DNA of 64,000 nt from Cyanidiococcus yangmingshanensis. Lineage: Eukaryota; Rhodophyta; Bangiophyceae; Cyanidiales; Cyanidiaceae. Below, piece by piece: positions 19,507 to 30,294 of the stretch. The translations under genes were made by a program, and so were the position numbers. The notes below the pieces were generated by a model. It was not told where the DNA came from. It was given only the letters and a program-made list of their open reading frames with translations, and ran no database searches. Positions within the stretch are counted from its first letter, which is position 1, and each line of letters starts with the position of its first letter. The stretch lies in the NCBI GenBank assembly GCA_013995675.1, contig VWRR01000006.1:310001-374000 (forward strand), written 5' to 3'.

Positions 19507-21738
19507 TCATCGCGTCTCTTTTTCAGTGACACCCTCGGATTTCACGGATGCGTTTGGCGCACTTGAATGCAGTACAGAGCTCGATCCCAGACCTTGCTCG
19601 GTAAAAAATCGCGCAGCGCGAACAGCACTTCGAAGCTGCAACTTGAGACGATCACGATCAGCTCGTGTCTCTTCGAGCACCTGTGTGCATGATGCAACCT
19701 CGTTGCGTAGGGTTTGGTTGCTCGCAGCCAAGGTTCTCGTGGCCTGCTCCAAGTCTTGGACGCGGCAAGCAAGCGCTCGGTTCTCCGTTAGCAGCGCTTG
19801 AAACAGTTCATCCCGTTCCCGCTGCAGCGTGCAATCCCGCTCTGATAACTCATACAAGACGCTTTGCATGTTTGATGTCACAAGGTCCAGCTGGCTTGTC
19901 TGCAGACTGTCACCGGCAGGTGCTGCTGAATCGGGGTGATGATGATCCAGCATCAACGTTTTCAGTAGGGCATCGATGCTCATGCGGCTCGCCTGACGTT
20001 GCGCGTCGTGGTGTCTACGAAGGCTCCGCACCGCCAAGCCAACATCTTCGAGTAGCAGTTGCATTGTTTGCCAAGATATGAACGAGCGAGCGGTACATAC
20101 GGAGCGCTCATTTGGTGATTCCGTAAACCTCTCCAAAGTTGTTGTGGTGTTGATCTGCTCCGACAACGGAGCAGCTACATCAGGTGTCTGTGTGCAGTCA
20201 GTAAGCGCCTCGGCTAATTGTGGCACCCGTCGTTCCAGTGTCTCCAGCTCTGTATCCATTGACCTCGCATGATACTCGAGCACTCCATCGAGTTGGCTGA
20301 TGTGCTGGATAGCACTGATGCTTTGCGCCACTTGTTCTCTGCGGAGCGCTTCAGCTTCATCGTTCGTTTTTTTCTCGTCGTCAAATACGCTGATCTGATT
20401 CCTATGTGTTTGTTTCGTGCGCGCATCCACTGGTAGAACGTAAACTGCATGTGCGATATCCTCAACGCTCAGATGATCCCAAGCGTTTGGACTGGTGATC
20501 CGAGTGACCGAAATGAGGCCCTCGGGTGTTGCCTCCTCGTGCAGTAACTGATGCTGATTTTCAGCGACATTGTTTGCGATAACCGTATCTGTGTCCTGCC
20601 GATCACTAGACTTGGATAGGAGCATCGAGCCCAGTGACCCGTCCCAACAGAACAGGAGTGCAGCAGCTGGCGACCAGCCCCATATTCGTCTGCCTTGTGG
20701 ATCAGCACGCAGCAGCATCATTGCTCCATATCGCAGGCGCCATCGACGTATTGGACCTTCAAGTCGCTCTTCGAGTTCAGTATGCTCGGGCCACAATTCT
20801 ATCGTTCCGTCAGCAAACGCGCTCATGATGATGCCGTCGGCTGCGCAGAGCGATGTGAGCTTTCGTTTCAGCGCTGCAGGCGACTGGGCGCTAGGTTCTC
20901 CCCGAGGCGTTGCGTTCCCGTCAACCTCAATTTCCCCAGGTGTGGCTGCCCATGAGACCAAACGTACACGACGATTCATTCGGTCTTGTCGGTCATCAGA
21001 GACGTTAGCGTGATCATCTCGTTGACGACAGCATCGAAGCGTGCCTGTTTCTGAGGCAATCACCCCAGTGCCAGACATGGGATCAAGGGATATAAGGCCC
21101 CATCGGAATAGGCTCGGCAGCTCATATCTCTCCTGGAGCTGTAATGACTCGTCCATGACAACAAGGGAACTGTCAGCGCAGAGCAACCAGAACTGCTGAA
21201 AGCGCGGGTGAATAAAGCCATCGATGATTGGAGCGAACCGACTACGCTGCATCGACTGGCGTTGAGGCGGGCTCCGCACAGTCTTCGTACTCCATTCTGC
21301 ATGAAAAATAACTTGATCAGGTGAAGCGCTCGCACAGAGGAGCACCAGGCGGTCACCGGTATGCGTCCGCTTGGCCGGAAGAAGCGCAGCGCTCACAAGC
21401 GCTGGCGGCTTGCCTCTGTCAACGACAGTACGATAACGCAGTATGAGTGAGTTCGGAGACAGATTGGTCTCATTCAACAAAGCGAATGCGTGAAGCTCTC
21501 CCGCACCATCATAAATAAATACTCCTTCAGGAAACGACGAGAGTCGACAGCCTCTGACGTACAGCGCAGTCTCGGAAATCAGTGAGGGGCTCGGTTGACG
21601 ACCTCGATCTTCGGCCGAGGAAAAGACCAACACGCCGTCGGCACTCACCGACCAGAGTCCATCACCATTCCAATCAGGTTCCAAGGCCTCGACAAGACTT
21701 GGTGAAGCATTGGCTTGGTTCTGGTCCGTCTGGGGCAT
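19507..21738 (-). CDS. propeller plus coiled-coil protein, possibly Nup88-like
   Basis: This 743-residue protein starts at an ATG at 21738. The first 400 residues are rich in beta segments of the type FWLLCADSSLVVMDESLQ and DGDGLWSVSADGVLVF-like, suggesting a degenerate beta-propeller. The last 350 residues are helical coiled coil (for example LRRHHDAQRQASRMSIDALL and LQRERDELFQALLTENRALA). A propeller followed by a coiled coil is the layout of Nup88/Nup82, a cytoplasmic-side nuclear-pore protein, and the size fits, but no sequence signature decides it. Other propeller/coiled-coil tethers remain possible. The frame is intact. Confidence 0.38.
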   Translation of the reverse strand: MPQTDQNQANASPSLVEALEPDWNGDGLWSVSADGVLVFSSAEDRGRQPSPSLISETALYVRGCRLSSFPEGVFIYDGAGELHAFALLNETNLSPNSLILRYRTVVDRGKPPALVSAALLPAKRTHTGDRLVLLCASASPDQVIFHAEWSTKTVRSPPQRQSMQRSRFAPIIDGFIHPRFQQFWLLCADSSLVVMDESLQLQERYELPSLFRWGLISLDPMSGTGVIASETGTLRCCRQRDDHANVSDDRQDRMNRRVRLVSWAATPGEIEVDGNATPRGEPSAQSPAALKRKLTSLCAADGIIMSAFADGTIELWPEHTELEERLEGPIRRWRLRYGAMMLLRADPQGRRIWGWSPAAALLFCWDGSLGSMLLSKSSDRQDTDTVIANNVAENQHQLLHEEATPEGLISVTRITSPNAWDHLSVEDIAHAVYVLPVDARTKQTHRNQISVFDDEKKTNDEAEALRREQVAQSISAIQHISQLDGVLEYHARSMDTELETLERRVPQLAEALTDCTQTPDVAAPLSEQINTTTTLERFTESPNERSVCTARSFISWQTMQLLLEDVGLAVRSLRRHHDAQRQASRMSIDALLKTLMLDHHHPDSAAPAGDSLQTSQLDLVTSNMQSVLYELSERDCTLQRERDELFQALLTENRALACRVQDLEQATRTLAASNQTLRNEVASCTQVLEETRADRDRLKLQLRSAVRAARFFTEQGLGSSSVLHSSAPNASVKSEGVTEKETR

Positions 21739-22717
21739 CGGACCTGCTTAGAAACCGTCAAGAAGAAGGGGAAAATCGGGACTGCTCCAGTCTGCGCACT
21801 CGTTTCCCAGCCGGCGAACCATGATGGAACAAGAATGAACATATGTGGACTCAGGTCGTCTTCCGCGTTTTCGCGAACGACATCGCCAACGTGTTTTTGC
21901 GTCCCGATACAGTCCTTGTTCATTCCAGTCCGGAACGTTGATAGTCAATATGAGCGTCTTGCGTATATTGGCATCAAGGGAGCAATTGTGGATGCAAATA
22001 GCATCGGCGTTTTTCGTCCATCGAATCCTCCAGTTCTGTTTGGGGTTTCTGAATGTTCATTGTCCGACCCGGTCATGACGCTTTGCGAGAACGCGTCTCT
22101 CGAAAACGGGTCGAATGAACCGCTGGATCATCGGTTCGAATCCGATATCTCAGGGAAGGATGTATCGACCAAGCGCTGTACAGAGCTGGATATGGGCCAG
22201 CGCGGAGAGGCATCGGGTGCAGCGCAGTGCTCTCTGAGCCAAACCGAGAAGAGACATGACGGAAATTAGGGCCATCCTGTCCGACATGGGTATTCTCGAA
22301 ACGTGCTCTGAGGACGCTTCGCAGCTCAAATACTCAATGCGTGCAGTTTTACAAAGGTAGCAGTTTGGGATTCGATCGGGCACGGTCTAAAAAGCGTTTA
22401 CATACCCGGTTTCTGTCTTCATCGATCTATCCATTCTTGGAGAAACACGTTCACGAGATATGGGATGGCGCTCGTTGCAGAGTCCACAGCTTCTGTCTCA
22501 AAAAGTATTGTTCACAAAAAAACCAAAGAGACGATTCAGTCACCACCCATCGGCGTCAGGCTGCAGGCAGTCCCGTTGTTGGGCACGCCACCAAACACTC
22601 GATCCATATCTCAGGGAGACATTCTGTGAAAACTCGATGATACTGGGGCTAATTTGAGACACTGTAGGAGCATTCATGGTTGCAGATGAAGCGGGATCAA
22701 GCGAACCTACACACCAG
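21739..22717. other. 1-kb stretch without a recognised gene
   Basis: A 184-codon plus frame (21715-22269) runs through it but overlaps the start of the minus-strand gene and shows no domain. A tRNA T-arm-like hairpin, ATCGG-TTCGAAT-CCGAT, lies at 22129-22145, without a matching acceptor or D arm on either side. Confidence 0.45.
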
Positions 22718-25269
22718 TCAAAACTCTCCCACTAGATAGCCTTCTTCGCGAACCGATGCCTGTAGGATGCGCGCACGACCAGCAATCATTTGAACCTTGA
22801 AGATGATACCGTTTTTGGCTTTGGTTTCGAACGCAGTGTACTGCGCGTATACTTGAGAACAATCGAACAAAATCAAGAGTCCTTTAGCCCTCCCGAACAT
22901 ATTGTAGGTATAAATACTCGATCGCTGAGCGGACTCGCTGACTTGACTCGCTAGACCGACCTCCGCGTGATAGACCTCGCCAGCGCTCAAACGACGGACG
23001 GCTCGCAAAGGACTTGCTGCTCTGTACGAGCCCAGCTATGCCGCGGCCCAAAGCATGCCAGCCTGCACGCGCGAGCTCTACAGAGCGTCCGTCTCGTCGT
23101 ACCTCGCCGTCATGGCTGCTACTGAAACTGTCACGAGAAGCGACGGATACGTCTAGATCCAGAACGCTTAGCCGGTCGGCTTCAGAGGATACGGTCTCAG
23201 CGCGCTGAACGATGTTTGTGGGTTGTGCCGAGTCGAGGCGGCTCGCTGTGACACGCTCAGCCGCCGCTGCAGCCTGGACTGCAAAGCGTGCAATACCTGG
23301 TGGTGGTGCAGGGCCAGTTTCCGGGCGCTCGGCAGCATGACTTAAGTGTTGCAGAACGCAGATAGCAACGTTTCGCTCAGCAAAAGATCTGGCGGCCAGC
23401 ACCAGGGAAATACCACGGGCGGTATCAGCGATGAGTAAGAGCGGTTTGGATGAAGGCGCACACACGTCGCTGCTAACGTAGAGCACCCGGTACGGAATGC
23501 TGAGTAGGGAGGCCGCCGCACTCAAGCCTGCCGAGCTCGACAGAGAAGGGCGCCTGCTGGAGCGCTCAGCTGAAGGCAGCCGCTGGTCGCCAACTTCAGA
23601 AGGATAGAAAGCTACTTCATCCGATTGCAGGGACAACAGATACGACTCGCTCTCTTTCAGCATTGAGGCATCGTTCATGTCGCTTTCGCTGTGCTGCATG
23701 CGAACGCAGAGTACTCGACAACATGGCCGCCTACCCCAGCGCTGTAGCATAGCGGCCTCGAGACTCTGCCTTTCGATGAAAACTGGCTTCGTCTGTAGCT
23801 GGAACTCATCGATGACCGCGCCTGTGCGCAGACTTCGCACAGTCCAGCGAACCACGAGTGTTTTCGAGAGATCTTCACCGCTGCACACGTAGATACGGTT
23901 CGTGGCCCCTGGAATAGGCTCCATCGGAGGCCCTTTTTCATCTGACGCTGGTGTCACGGCAGCGCGTAACCACTGGATCTGAGCCCATCCGGCACTGATC
24001 CATGCCTTGGTGACCAGCGAAGCACCAACGCAACATCGTCCCTCGATGCGTACATTCATTCCTCGTTGACGGGCAACCTGACAAGCTTTCGCGAGTCTTT
24101 TGCGTAAATGCTGTGCCAGTACAGCCCGATACAACGCTTCGATACGTTCGATCGCTGCTTCAAGGGTCAGGGCTCGGGCTGAAATCTCGCTGGGGATGCG
24201 GCTGGAATGAGCAGCGCCAAACTGGGCCCAGAGGCTCGCATATAGCGCTCGCCACCGATGGTGCAGCCAGGTAGTCTCCAGAAACCGAACTGCACTCTGA
24301 AGAATGTGTGCCTGAAGAACAGCGACTTGTTTCATCTGGAGAAACTCGGTGAGAAACTGGTTCTTGTCTCGCTCGGTGAGGAACTCCAGTGCCAGGCCGA
24401 GGAACGGCGTCTCGACGACGAGCACGGCTGATGCTCGTTTTTCTGTATCGATCTTCTGGTCCCCACCACAACCATTCGATGCTGCGTTTGTAAATAATTG
24501 CTCCCCTGCTGAGCAAAATAGCTCACAAGCGGTGAGCGGTAGCGTGTTCACTCGGCACTCAAGTCGTCTCGCCCTATCGACAGCCACCAACATGCTACCG
24601 GCGAGCGACGGCGGAGACGCGAGCACAGCGACATCCACATGCTCGATAAACAAAATATTCGCCTCATAGACAGCGATTAGACAGCTTGTCCATGGCGCTG
24701 GTGTCCAGCTGCTCTCTGTACTCAGTTGAAACGGGGCTTGAGTCCGCTCCAGTCTTCTGCTCATCGCAGCTCGTACCGTAAATAAATCGCTGAGCGCCGC
24801 GTCCGGGAATCGGCTCAAGGCGTCGAGCTCGAACTTTGTATACAGCCGATCGGCTTGTCTCAGACTCTTTTCGCCCAAGTTGCTTCATCGCGGCCAAAAA
24901 GTGAGCCATGAGCGTGCTGCCGCTAGAGCCGTCGTTCTGAGCGGGCACGCCATTCCAAGGTCGCTGCTCGAGATCAGCAACACTTCCCGGATACCATCGC
25001 ACGCCATTCATCAACGCTACTCCATCAACGTTGAAAAAAGCTTGCCGACCGCAAAGTTCCCCTTTCTTGTCAGCAAATAGAGTGTTCTGCGCGGGGGGAG
25101 CGTCTGCAGCGTCCTGTGTTCGAGAATTGACCAAGACATCGTTCACGTTCACAACCGATTGTAGAATCTTTCTCGGTGATTCAGCCACAGATAATGAAGA
25201 TCTATCCCTAGCGCTTTCCCTTCCGAAAGAGTCCATCGCTTGATGAACACCAAACAGCGCTATAGACAA
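22718..25269 (-). CDS. uncharacterised protein spread over three frames
   Basis: Three minus-strand frames follow each other. The first (25269-24664) starts with an ATG and reads MSIALFGVHQAMDSF. The second (24878-22884) has 664 codons but opens at a TTG. The third (23008-22718) is short. Each handover is +1. The second frame has a beta-rich stretch (CLIAVYEANILFIEHVDVAV) that could be a PH-like fold. It is followed by helices (LGLALEFLTERDKNQFLTEF, TTWLHHRWRALYASLWAQFG) and a Ser-rich disordered end. I do not recognise the family. Joining the first two frames is likely because the second lacks an ATG near its conserved-looking start; the third is a guess based on its amphipathic, non-repetitive sequence. 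Confidence 0.42.
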
Positions 25270-25520
25270 ATTCTATCGAATTCGTTTTCGAAACGTTGAC
25301 GAGAAAATCATGGCGCGCGCGATTTTTCTTCAAGCCAATCCCGCAAGCCGTCCGAGAGGGTGCGTTCCATACCCCGTATCGCTGAACGGTGTCTTGTTTC
25401 GCTTTTCAACGCTTTCTGGAAGGCGTTCAATTGCTCGAAGGATCATCGTTTGTTGTTTCTGATGTTATTGAGATGAATTAGGTAAGTGTTATGGACGTTG
25501 ATCACGACTGAAAACTGTAC

Positions 25521-26450
25521 ATGTGGGTGACTAGCCTTGTACAGTGGCTTCGAGGTCGACGGGCGCGCGTTCGGCAGCAGCCGTTGACGACGCTCGAAGA
25601 CCTCGCTGCACGGCTTGTTCAAAGGGACCCTCTCTGGAAGGTGATGGTCATTCTGGGTGCTGGTGTCTCTACTGCTGCCGGAATACCGGACTTTCGCTCA
25701 CCAGAGACGGGGCTCTATGCACGGCTGGAGGCAGCCGGGCGCAGCGACGTGTCCCGCGTCTTTGATATTGATTATTTTCGGGAGCATCCGCAAGCTTTTT
25801 ATTTGCTCGCTCACGAGCTCCTGCGTGAAACTGGTGGCCGGCTGGAACCAACGCTTGCGCACTGGTTTGTTCGTTGTCTCGCTGATCATGGCCTGTTGCT
25901 GCGCTGCTACACCCAGAACGTTGATGGACTCGAACGCATCGCAGGTGTTCCAGAATCGTTGCTCGTTGAGGCGCACGGCACGGTTCAGCATGCGCACTGC
26001 AGTGCTTCTGGCTGTGGTGCGACCTATGACGCGCAACGTTTATTGCAGCAGGTCGTCTCGGGGGAGGCGGTCTCGAATCCACCTCGTTGTCCTCGATGCC
26101 GTGTTGGTTACGTGAAACCAAAGGTTGTCTTCTTTGGCGAACAATTACCCTGGAGATTTTTTCGATGTTTAACAACAGACGTCTGGCGAACAGATCTATG
26201 CTTGATTCTTGGCACTTCTCTCACGGTCGCTCCAGTTCGATGGATTCCTGATCGTCTGTCGAGACGAACACCTCGAGTGCTGCTGAATCGCACAATCTCG
26301 GGCTCGATTGGTCGTTGGCCACTTGATTCCTGGATTGAGTCCGATGTGCAGAAAGCTGTCGAACGCCTTGTCGAAATTTGTGGATGGCGGGAGGAAATCA
26401 ATGCGTTGGCAGGCGTGAAACGCGAGGCCCGGAACGCGGTTTCGCTTTAG
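25521..26450 (+). CDS. class I sirtuin, NAD-dependent protein deacylase
   Basis: This 309-residue protein starts at an ATG at 25521. NAD-binding GAGVSTAAGIPDFRSPETGL (around residues 47-66) is followed by YTQNVDGLERIAGV, the catalytic histidine in EAHGT, and a zinc site of CSASGC with PRCPRC. Then come KPKVVFFGEQLP and LILGTSLTVAPV. Together these place it with the SIRT1-3/Hst2 class. It removes acyl groups from lysines of histones or other proteins, using NAD. The short basic N-terminus (WLRGRRARVRQQ) might be a mitochondrial presequence as in SIRT3, but that is inference. The loop after TSLTVAP keeps the VLLNR segment. The frame is intact. Confidence 0.95.
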   Translation: MWVTSLVQWLRGRRARVRQQPLTTLEDLAARLVQRDPLWKVMVILGAGVSTAAGIPDFRSPETGLYARLEAAGRSDVSRVFDIDYFREHPQAFYLLAHELLRETGGRLEPTLAHWFVRCLADHGLLLRCYTQNVDGLERIAGVPESLLVEAHGTVQHAHCSASGCGATYDAQRLLQQVVSGEAVSNPPRCPRCRVGYVKPKVVFFGEQLPWRFFRCLTTDVWRTDLCLILGTSLTVAPVRWIPDRLSRRTPRVLLNRTISGSIGRWPLDSWIESDVQKAVERLVEICGWREEINALAGVKREARNAVSL

Positions 26451-26684
26451 CGTCTGGACTGCGGTATCGATCACGTGAGCGTCGATTCATGCCCTTTGTT
26501 GATATGGCTTGGTCGCGTTGCGATCTCGTCATGAATCTGCAAAGCGAGACAATGGAACTTGATGCTACTTTGTAGTAACTTCTACAAGAATTGAACGATT
26601 GGCTCCAATGGACTGCGCTGAAGTAGAGCTGAAGCATTGGATGATCTTTTACAAGAGGGCTGAAAAGTGCAAATGCTCCGTGCG

Positions 26685-27272
26685 TTACCATAACCAGGCG
26701 CCTTTCGTTTGGCGTCCTCTACAGACAAGATCATAAACTGCAACGGTTGCTGCGAAAGCGCTGGGGACTTTTCGTTCCATCGATGTCTCATTCAAATCCT
26801 TTCGCTCAGCCATGGCGACTGCTGACGGGGTGTCTCTGTGGAGCGAGACGCTCTCCTGATGGTCAGTTCGGGAACCGCTCCATTTTGTTGGAGATTGCGT
26901 CCTCGCACCATCAAACCGTCTCGATGACGGTCGTTCGCCACCAGCGGGCCGTTCCCTGCTGTTTTCAAGCTTAGCGGCTGACGAGGAAGACGCAGCCAAT
27001 GCCACAGAGCTGCTGAGGCGCAAACGTTCGGTGTTCTCGTGCAAGAGCTGCTTCGCATCGGGATCCGAAATACAGATCGAGGCGACTGGTACAAAAATGA
27101 GCTCCTCAAGTTCTTGGTGCGAGAGTTCAGGTAAGCTTTTGGCAAACTTGTCTCTCAAATTCGGCTCCGTTAATGTGCCAAGGTTATTCAGCACCGGTTC
27201 ACCCGGCTGCATGGACCCAAATGGGACCGACCTGCCTAGTGCGCCTGCGGCCACCCGCTTCATGCCTCTCAT
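26685..27272 (-). CDS. hypothetical protein
   Basis: From the ATG at 27272 (MRGMKRVAAGALGRSV) this gives about 195 residues. One segment, LRDKFAKSLPELSHQELEEL, looks like ordered helix. It is followed by IFVPVASICISD, and the second half is Ser/Arg-rich and disordered. The start lies 35 bases downstream of the end of the glycosyltransferase-like gene on the same strand. The frame itself extends upstream to 27413 and overlaps that gene. No family is recognised; it is kept because of its length and the ordered central part. Confidence 0.35.
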   Translation of the reverse strand: MRGMKRVAAGALGRSVPFGSMQPGEPVLNNLGTLTEPNLRDKFAKSLPELSHQELEELIFVPVASICISDPDAKQLLHENTERLRLSSSVALAASSSSAAKLENSRERPAGGERPSSRRFDGARTQSPTKWSGSRTDHQESVSLHRDTPSAVAMAERKDLNETSMERKVPSAFAATVAVYDLVCRGRQTKGAWLW

Positions 27273-27306
27273 CGTGCCGAGCGCTCCACGAGGACTACAA
27301 ACTCTC

Positions 27307-28882
27307 TCAGCGCAATAAAAATGTGAGGCCTCGGTGATCCGTACAGAAAAAGCTTGGGTCAGGCTGAAGCGAGTCGGCAATAGTGTGAATGAATGAAAAG
27401 AGCAGTCCTCCATTCTGCTTCATATGTCGACTTTCCAGCTCTTGAAGCCAGTTGATACCACCGTTCTGTGCACCGATTGGTCCACGGGCGTGTTGTGTAA
27501 TGAAAACGAAAAAGTTATACGACATATAACGGCTGTTCATGCGCAGGACGCTCAAACCCTGTAGACATAAGCTGGTGATGTCCTTTGAGTCATCCAGAAT
27601 CATTTGCACATTCGGGTACTCATCGAGACGCGAATCATGCACAAGCTTAGCGACTTGGGCGTCGCGCACAATCAACAGGTAGTCGATTTTGTCGCTGGGA
27701 CGAATGTGCTCCATAAAGTACTTGATATTGTCCCATTCGATGGTTGATGCGGGGCGGTCCCAGGACACGACAACAAGCTTCTTTTGTCCAATCGGTGGCG
27801 AAGCCACTCGGGGTGCCTCGATGGGATGCACCCGATCGTCGTGCTGGAAGTAGTAATAGGTAGCCAAGTCTGAGGGTTCCGGCGCGTCTGGACGATCCAT
27901 CCATTCTGAGTACAACAGCATATAAGGGTAGCTCATATGCCACTGCGCCTTCACGAAGACGATCTCATAGGGGTGGAGATCGATACCATCGACAGCGCCA
28001 CTTCGACTCGGGAAAACGTGGCGATTGCATGATACCATCTCGTTTGAGGTGTTCCAAATGCGCTGATATTTGGTCATCAGTGTATCGACAGAGAGGCCTG
28101 CCCGGAAAATCGCATCTGTCAGGCCAAACTCTCCATAAAGAATGGTCTCTCTCTTGGTGCGATAAGGGCGAAAGACGCCAGCTCGACGAGCAGCCCGCAC
28201 GCCTTCGTCGCTGAGGGCGAAAGCGAAGCCCTCCAGTCGTGCACCTGGGCCGCCAGCATCCTCCTTCGGAAGACAGACTAGCGAGGCGCCAACAGCGGCC
28301 ACATTGTCCCGAAATAGCGCGTCAAAAACAGTTGTCCATGGTCGCTTGCGGGCATATTTGGGCAGGAAAGGTCCACGCACGGAGGCATTCAGACAGTAGA
28401 AACGCTTCAAACGGGCAAGGAGACCGTGAATCTCTAAATAGTTCAAGACGTACCCGTGGGCGCCAAAGTCATGCCCATAGTTCTCTCTTTTTTCAATGTG
28501 GACGTTGGATCGAGCAGCCTCGCGCATCCTGCAGGGTGTGCAGTGTCCTCCGTTAATCACAATAAAAAAGAGCGTGTTTGGATCATCGAAAACTCCGTGA
28601 CGAAGAAAGAACTCGAGGTTGCGCATTTCGTGGGGCGATCCCTCACTATATGCGTATGATACAACATGAAGCGTCTTTGGGACCTCCCTGACGAAAGTTT
28701 TGGTCCGAGGAAACCTCCGCACCAATACCAGCACCACTAGCGAGAAGCACTAGACCTAGCCCGAGTTGCCACGTTACCTGGGTCCAGGAGGATCTTCCGC
28801 GACTTCGTTGTCGCCTACTCGACCTCGCTGCAAAGTCTTCGCTCTCGACGCTATGACGCTCGATATCGACCTGATTCTTCAT
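27307..28882 (-). CDS. glycosyltransferase-like protein with two related modules (one frame switch)
   Basis: The N-terminal frame (ATG at 28882) gives a basic tail and one membrane anchor (WTQVTWQLGLGLVLLASGAG), the layout of a type II Golgi protein. The main frame (28737-27307) opens only with a GTG, and the switch of +1 lies at 28660-28737. The first module has HVVSYAYSEG, TLFFIVINGG, KRENYGHDFGAHGYVL and NASVRGPFLP, which resembles rhamnan-synthesis-type (RgpF-like) and algal glycosyltransferases as I remember them. The second module repeats the pattern more weakly (KLVVVSWDRP, NIKYFMEHI, DYLLIVRD, FITQHARGPIG) but lacks the RENxGxDFGA motif, and it is shorter. It likely builds cell-surface or Golgi glycans; donor and acceptor are unknown. 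Confidence 0.55.
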
Positions 28883-30294
28883 TGGTGCGGACCAGCGCAA
28901 CACCGATTCACGCAACTTGAAGTGTCCTGCGCACCAACTCAAAAAAAAACAGTTCGATATCGTCAAGAGGTTGCGCGCCTGCCTCGGGATCGGTGTGGAC
29001 ACCTCTGCCTCATCCTGCAAAAGGGATGTGGCGCCAGGATAAAGCCCGCGGAGAATGCCATTTATTGACTAAAACGGGAAATGGAGGTTGCCTTTGATCA
29101 TGAAGAGTGTGGGATGTTCGGATTGGTTGAAGTTGAGGCCGACTCTCGAGCGAGTCGCTAGTGTGTTGTGGAATCCGCATCCTGTTTCACCGCGCTCGGG
29201 TACGGGTAGCGTTGAAGAACACGGATCTCTGGTTGATTCATCGTCGTTTGCATTCGCTGGACGTATTATGGGGCGGAATTTGAATCCAAAATTTAGGAGA
29301 TCTATATGCACTGGATGGGATATGCTGTGGAGATTGAGCGACCTCGATCATGGGCTAGCTTGCGGTGACCAATTCGAATAGGCTTGTTCAGAATGGGTGT
29401 CAAGGGAAATGTTTATCGGTCCATTGTCGCAACGATCATAGCAGTCCGCGGGAACAGGTATGAACGTTCATCAGTCGCTGCACATCATCGGTCAAGGGCA
29501 TGGAATGGTAACCAGCGACCACTTGTTGCGGCGAATACTGGATAGGATCTTGGTATTTCCAATTTCCGTCAAGCCATACGATGTCAGAGTCGAATGCTCA
29601 TGAACAGGTTGTTATTGAAATAGAGCAAGTTGGTCCAGGTGCTTCCATTTTTTTGATGGATATCTGATGACTAGTCCTGCAGCCGATGACATAGATATGA
29701 TTTTTGCCCTGGAGCTGCATGCGCTTTTCTGACGTTCGCGACACGCCTCTTCTCTAGCGCTCTCTATGCGGGGATCCCTGCCTCTCGCTTGAAGCCGCTA
29801 TCGTCATCGAACGCTTTCGATGCGAGCGATGCATCGCAAGGGTCTCCTCTTCATCAAGCCGTCAATGAAAGTAGTGTTTTTCCTCGAGCCGCCTACAACT
29901 GGTGACGTCTTGCACTGCCAACCGATGTTTTGACATTCTAAGGAAGGACCATTCTCTCAGACTTCTAATCTGGTTGGTCTAGTCCAACATAAGTGTTCAT
30001 TTCTTTTCCAATGATCAAGATCTAGCCCTGGCGATTTGCGTTCGTGACCAGTGTTCTCACATTCTCAGACAAGACCATTACGTCATCCTTCAAATATGAG
30101 CGTTCCAGTCCACCATAAGAGTTCATTTCTTTTTGAACCATCAAATCGTGGGAGAGAGGACCTCGACGACGCGTTGCTGCAGGGAATCGCTCTCTTGAGT
30201 GTTGCACCGTCGACATGAAATGCTCGGCGTGCACTCGCAATCCACCCGTCTGCTGTGACCGAGCTCAGGGCTATACAGCGGCTCGGTAGACGCT
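28883..30294. other. 1.4-kb gene-poor stretch
   Basis: Only short overlapping frames occur here. It contains a two-copy direct repeat with 126-base period (29922-30147). The T7 run near 29648 and a run of nine A near 28951 could be transcript ends, but no promoter-like element was found with them. I recognise no gene. Confidence 0.5.
29922..30147. repeat. two-copy imperfect direct repeat, period 126 bp
   Basis: Copy one (about 29922-30021) and copy two (about 30048-30147) share blocks in the same order and spacing: ACATTCT, GACCATT, AGTCCA-CATAAG (with A/C differences), GTTCATTTCTTTT, and a closing ATCAA. The rest has diverged. It lies in a gene-poor stretch and could be an old local duplication of a regulatory or RNA-coding element. 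Confidence 0.7.

Noticed and set aside
22100-22160. tRNA-like T arm (ATCGG-TTCGAAT-CCGAT), considered as a normal or circularly permuted tRNA
   Set aside because: The seven bases after it (ATCTCAG) have no partner of suitable position upstream or within 170 bases downstream, and no proper D arm was found. A lone T-arm match can be chance.
29665-29745. C/D box snoRNA (CTGATGA and CTGA about 70 bases apart)
   Set aside because: The C box deviates at its first base, no terminal stem was found, and such pairs are frequent by chance.
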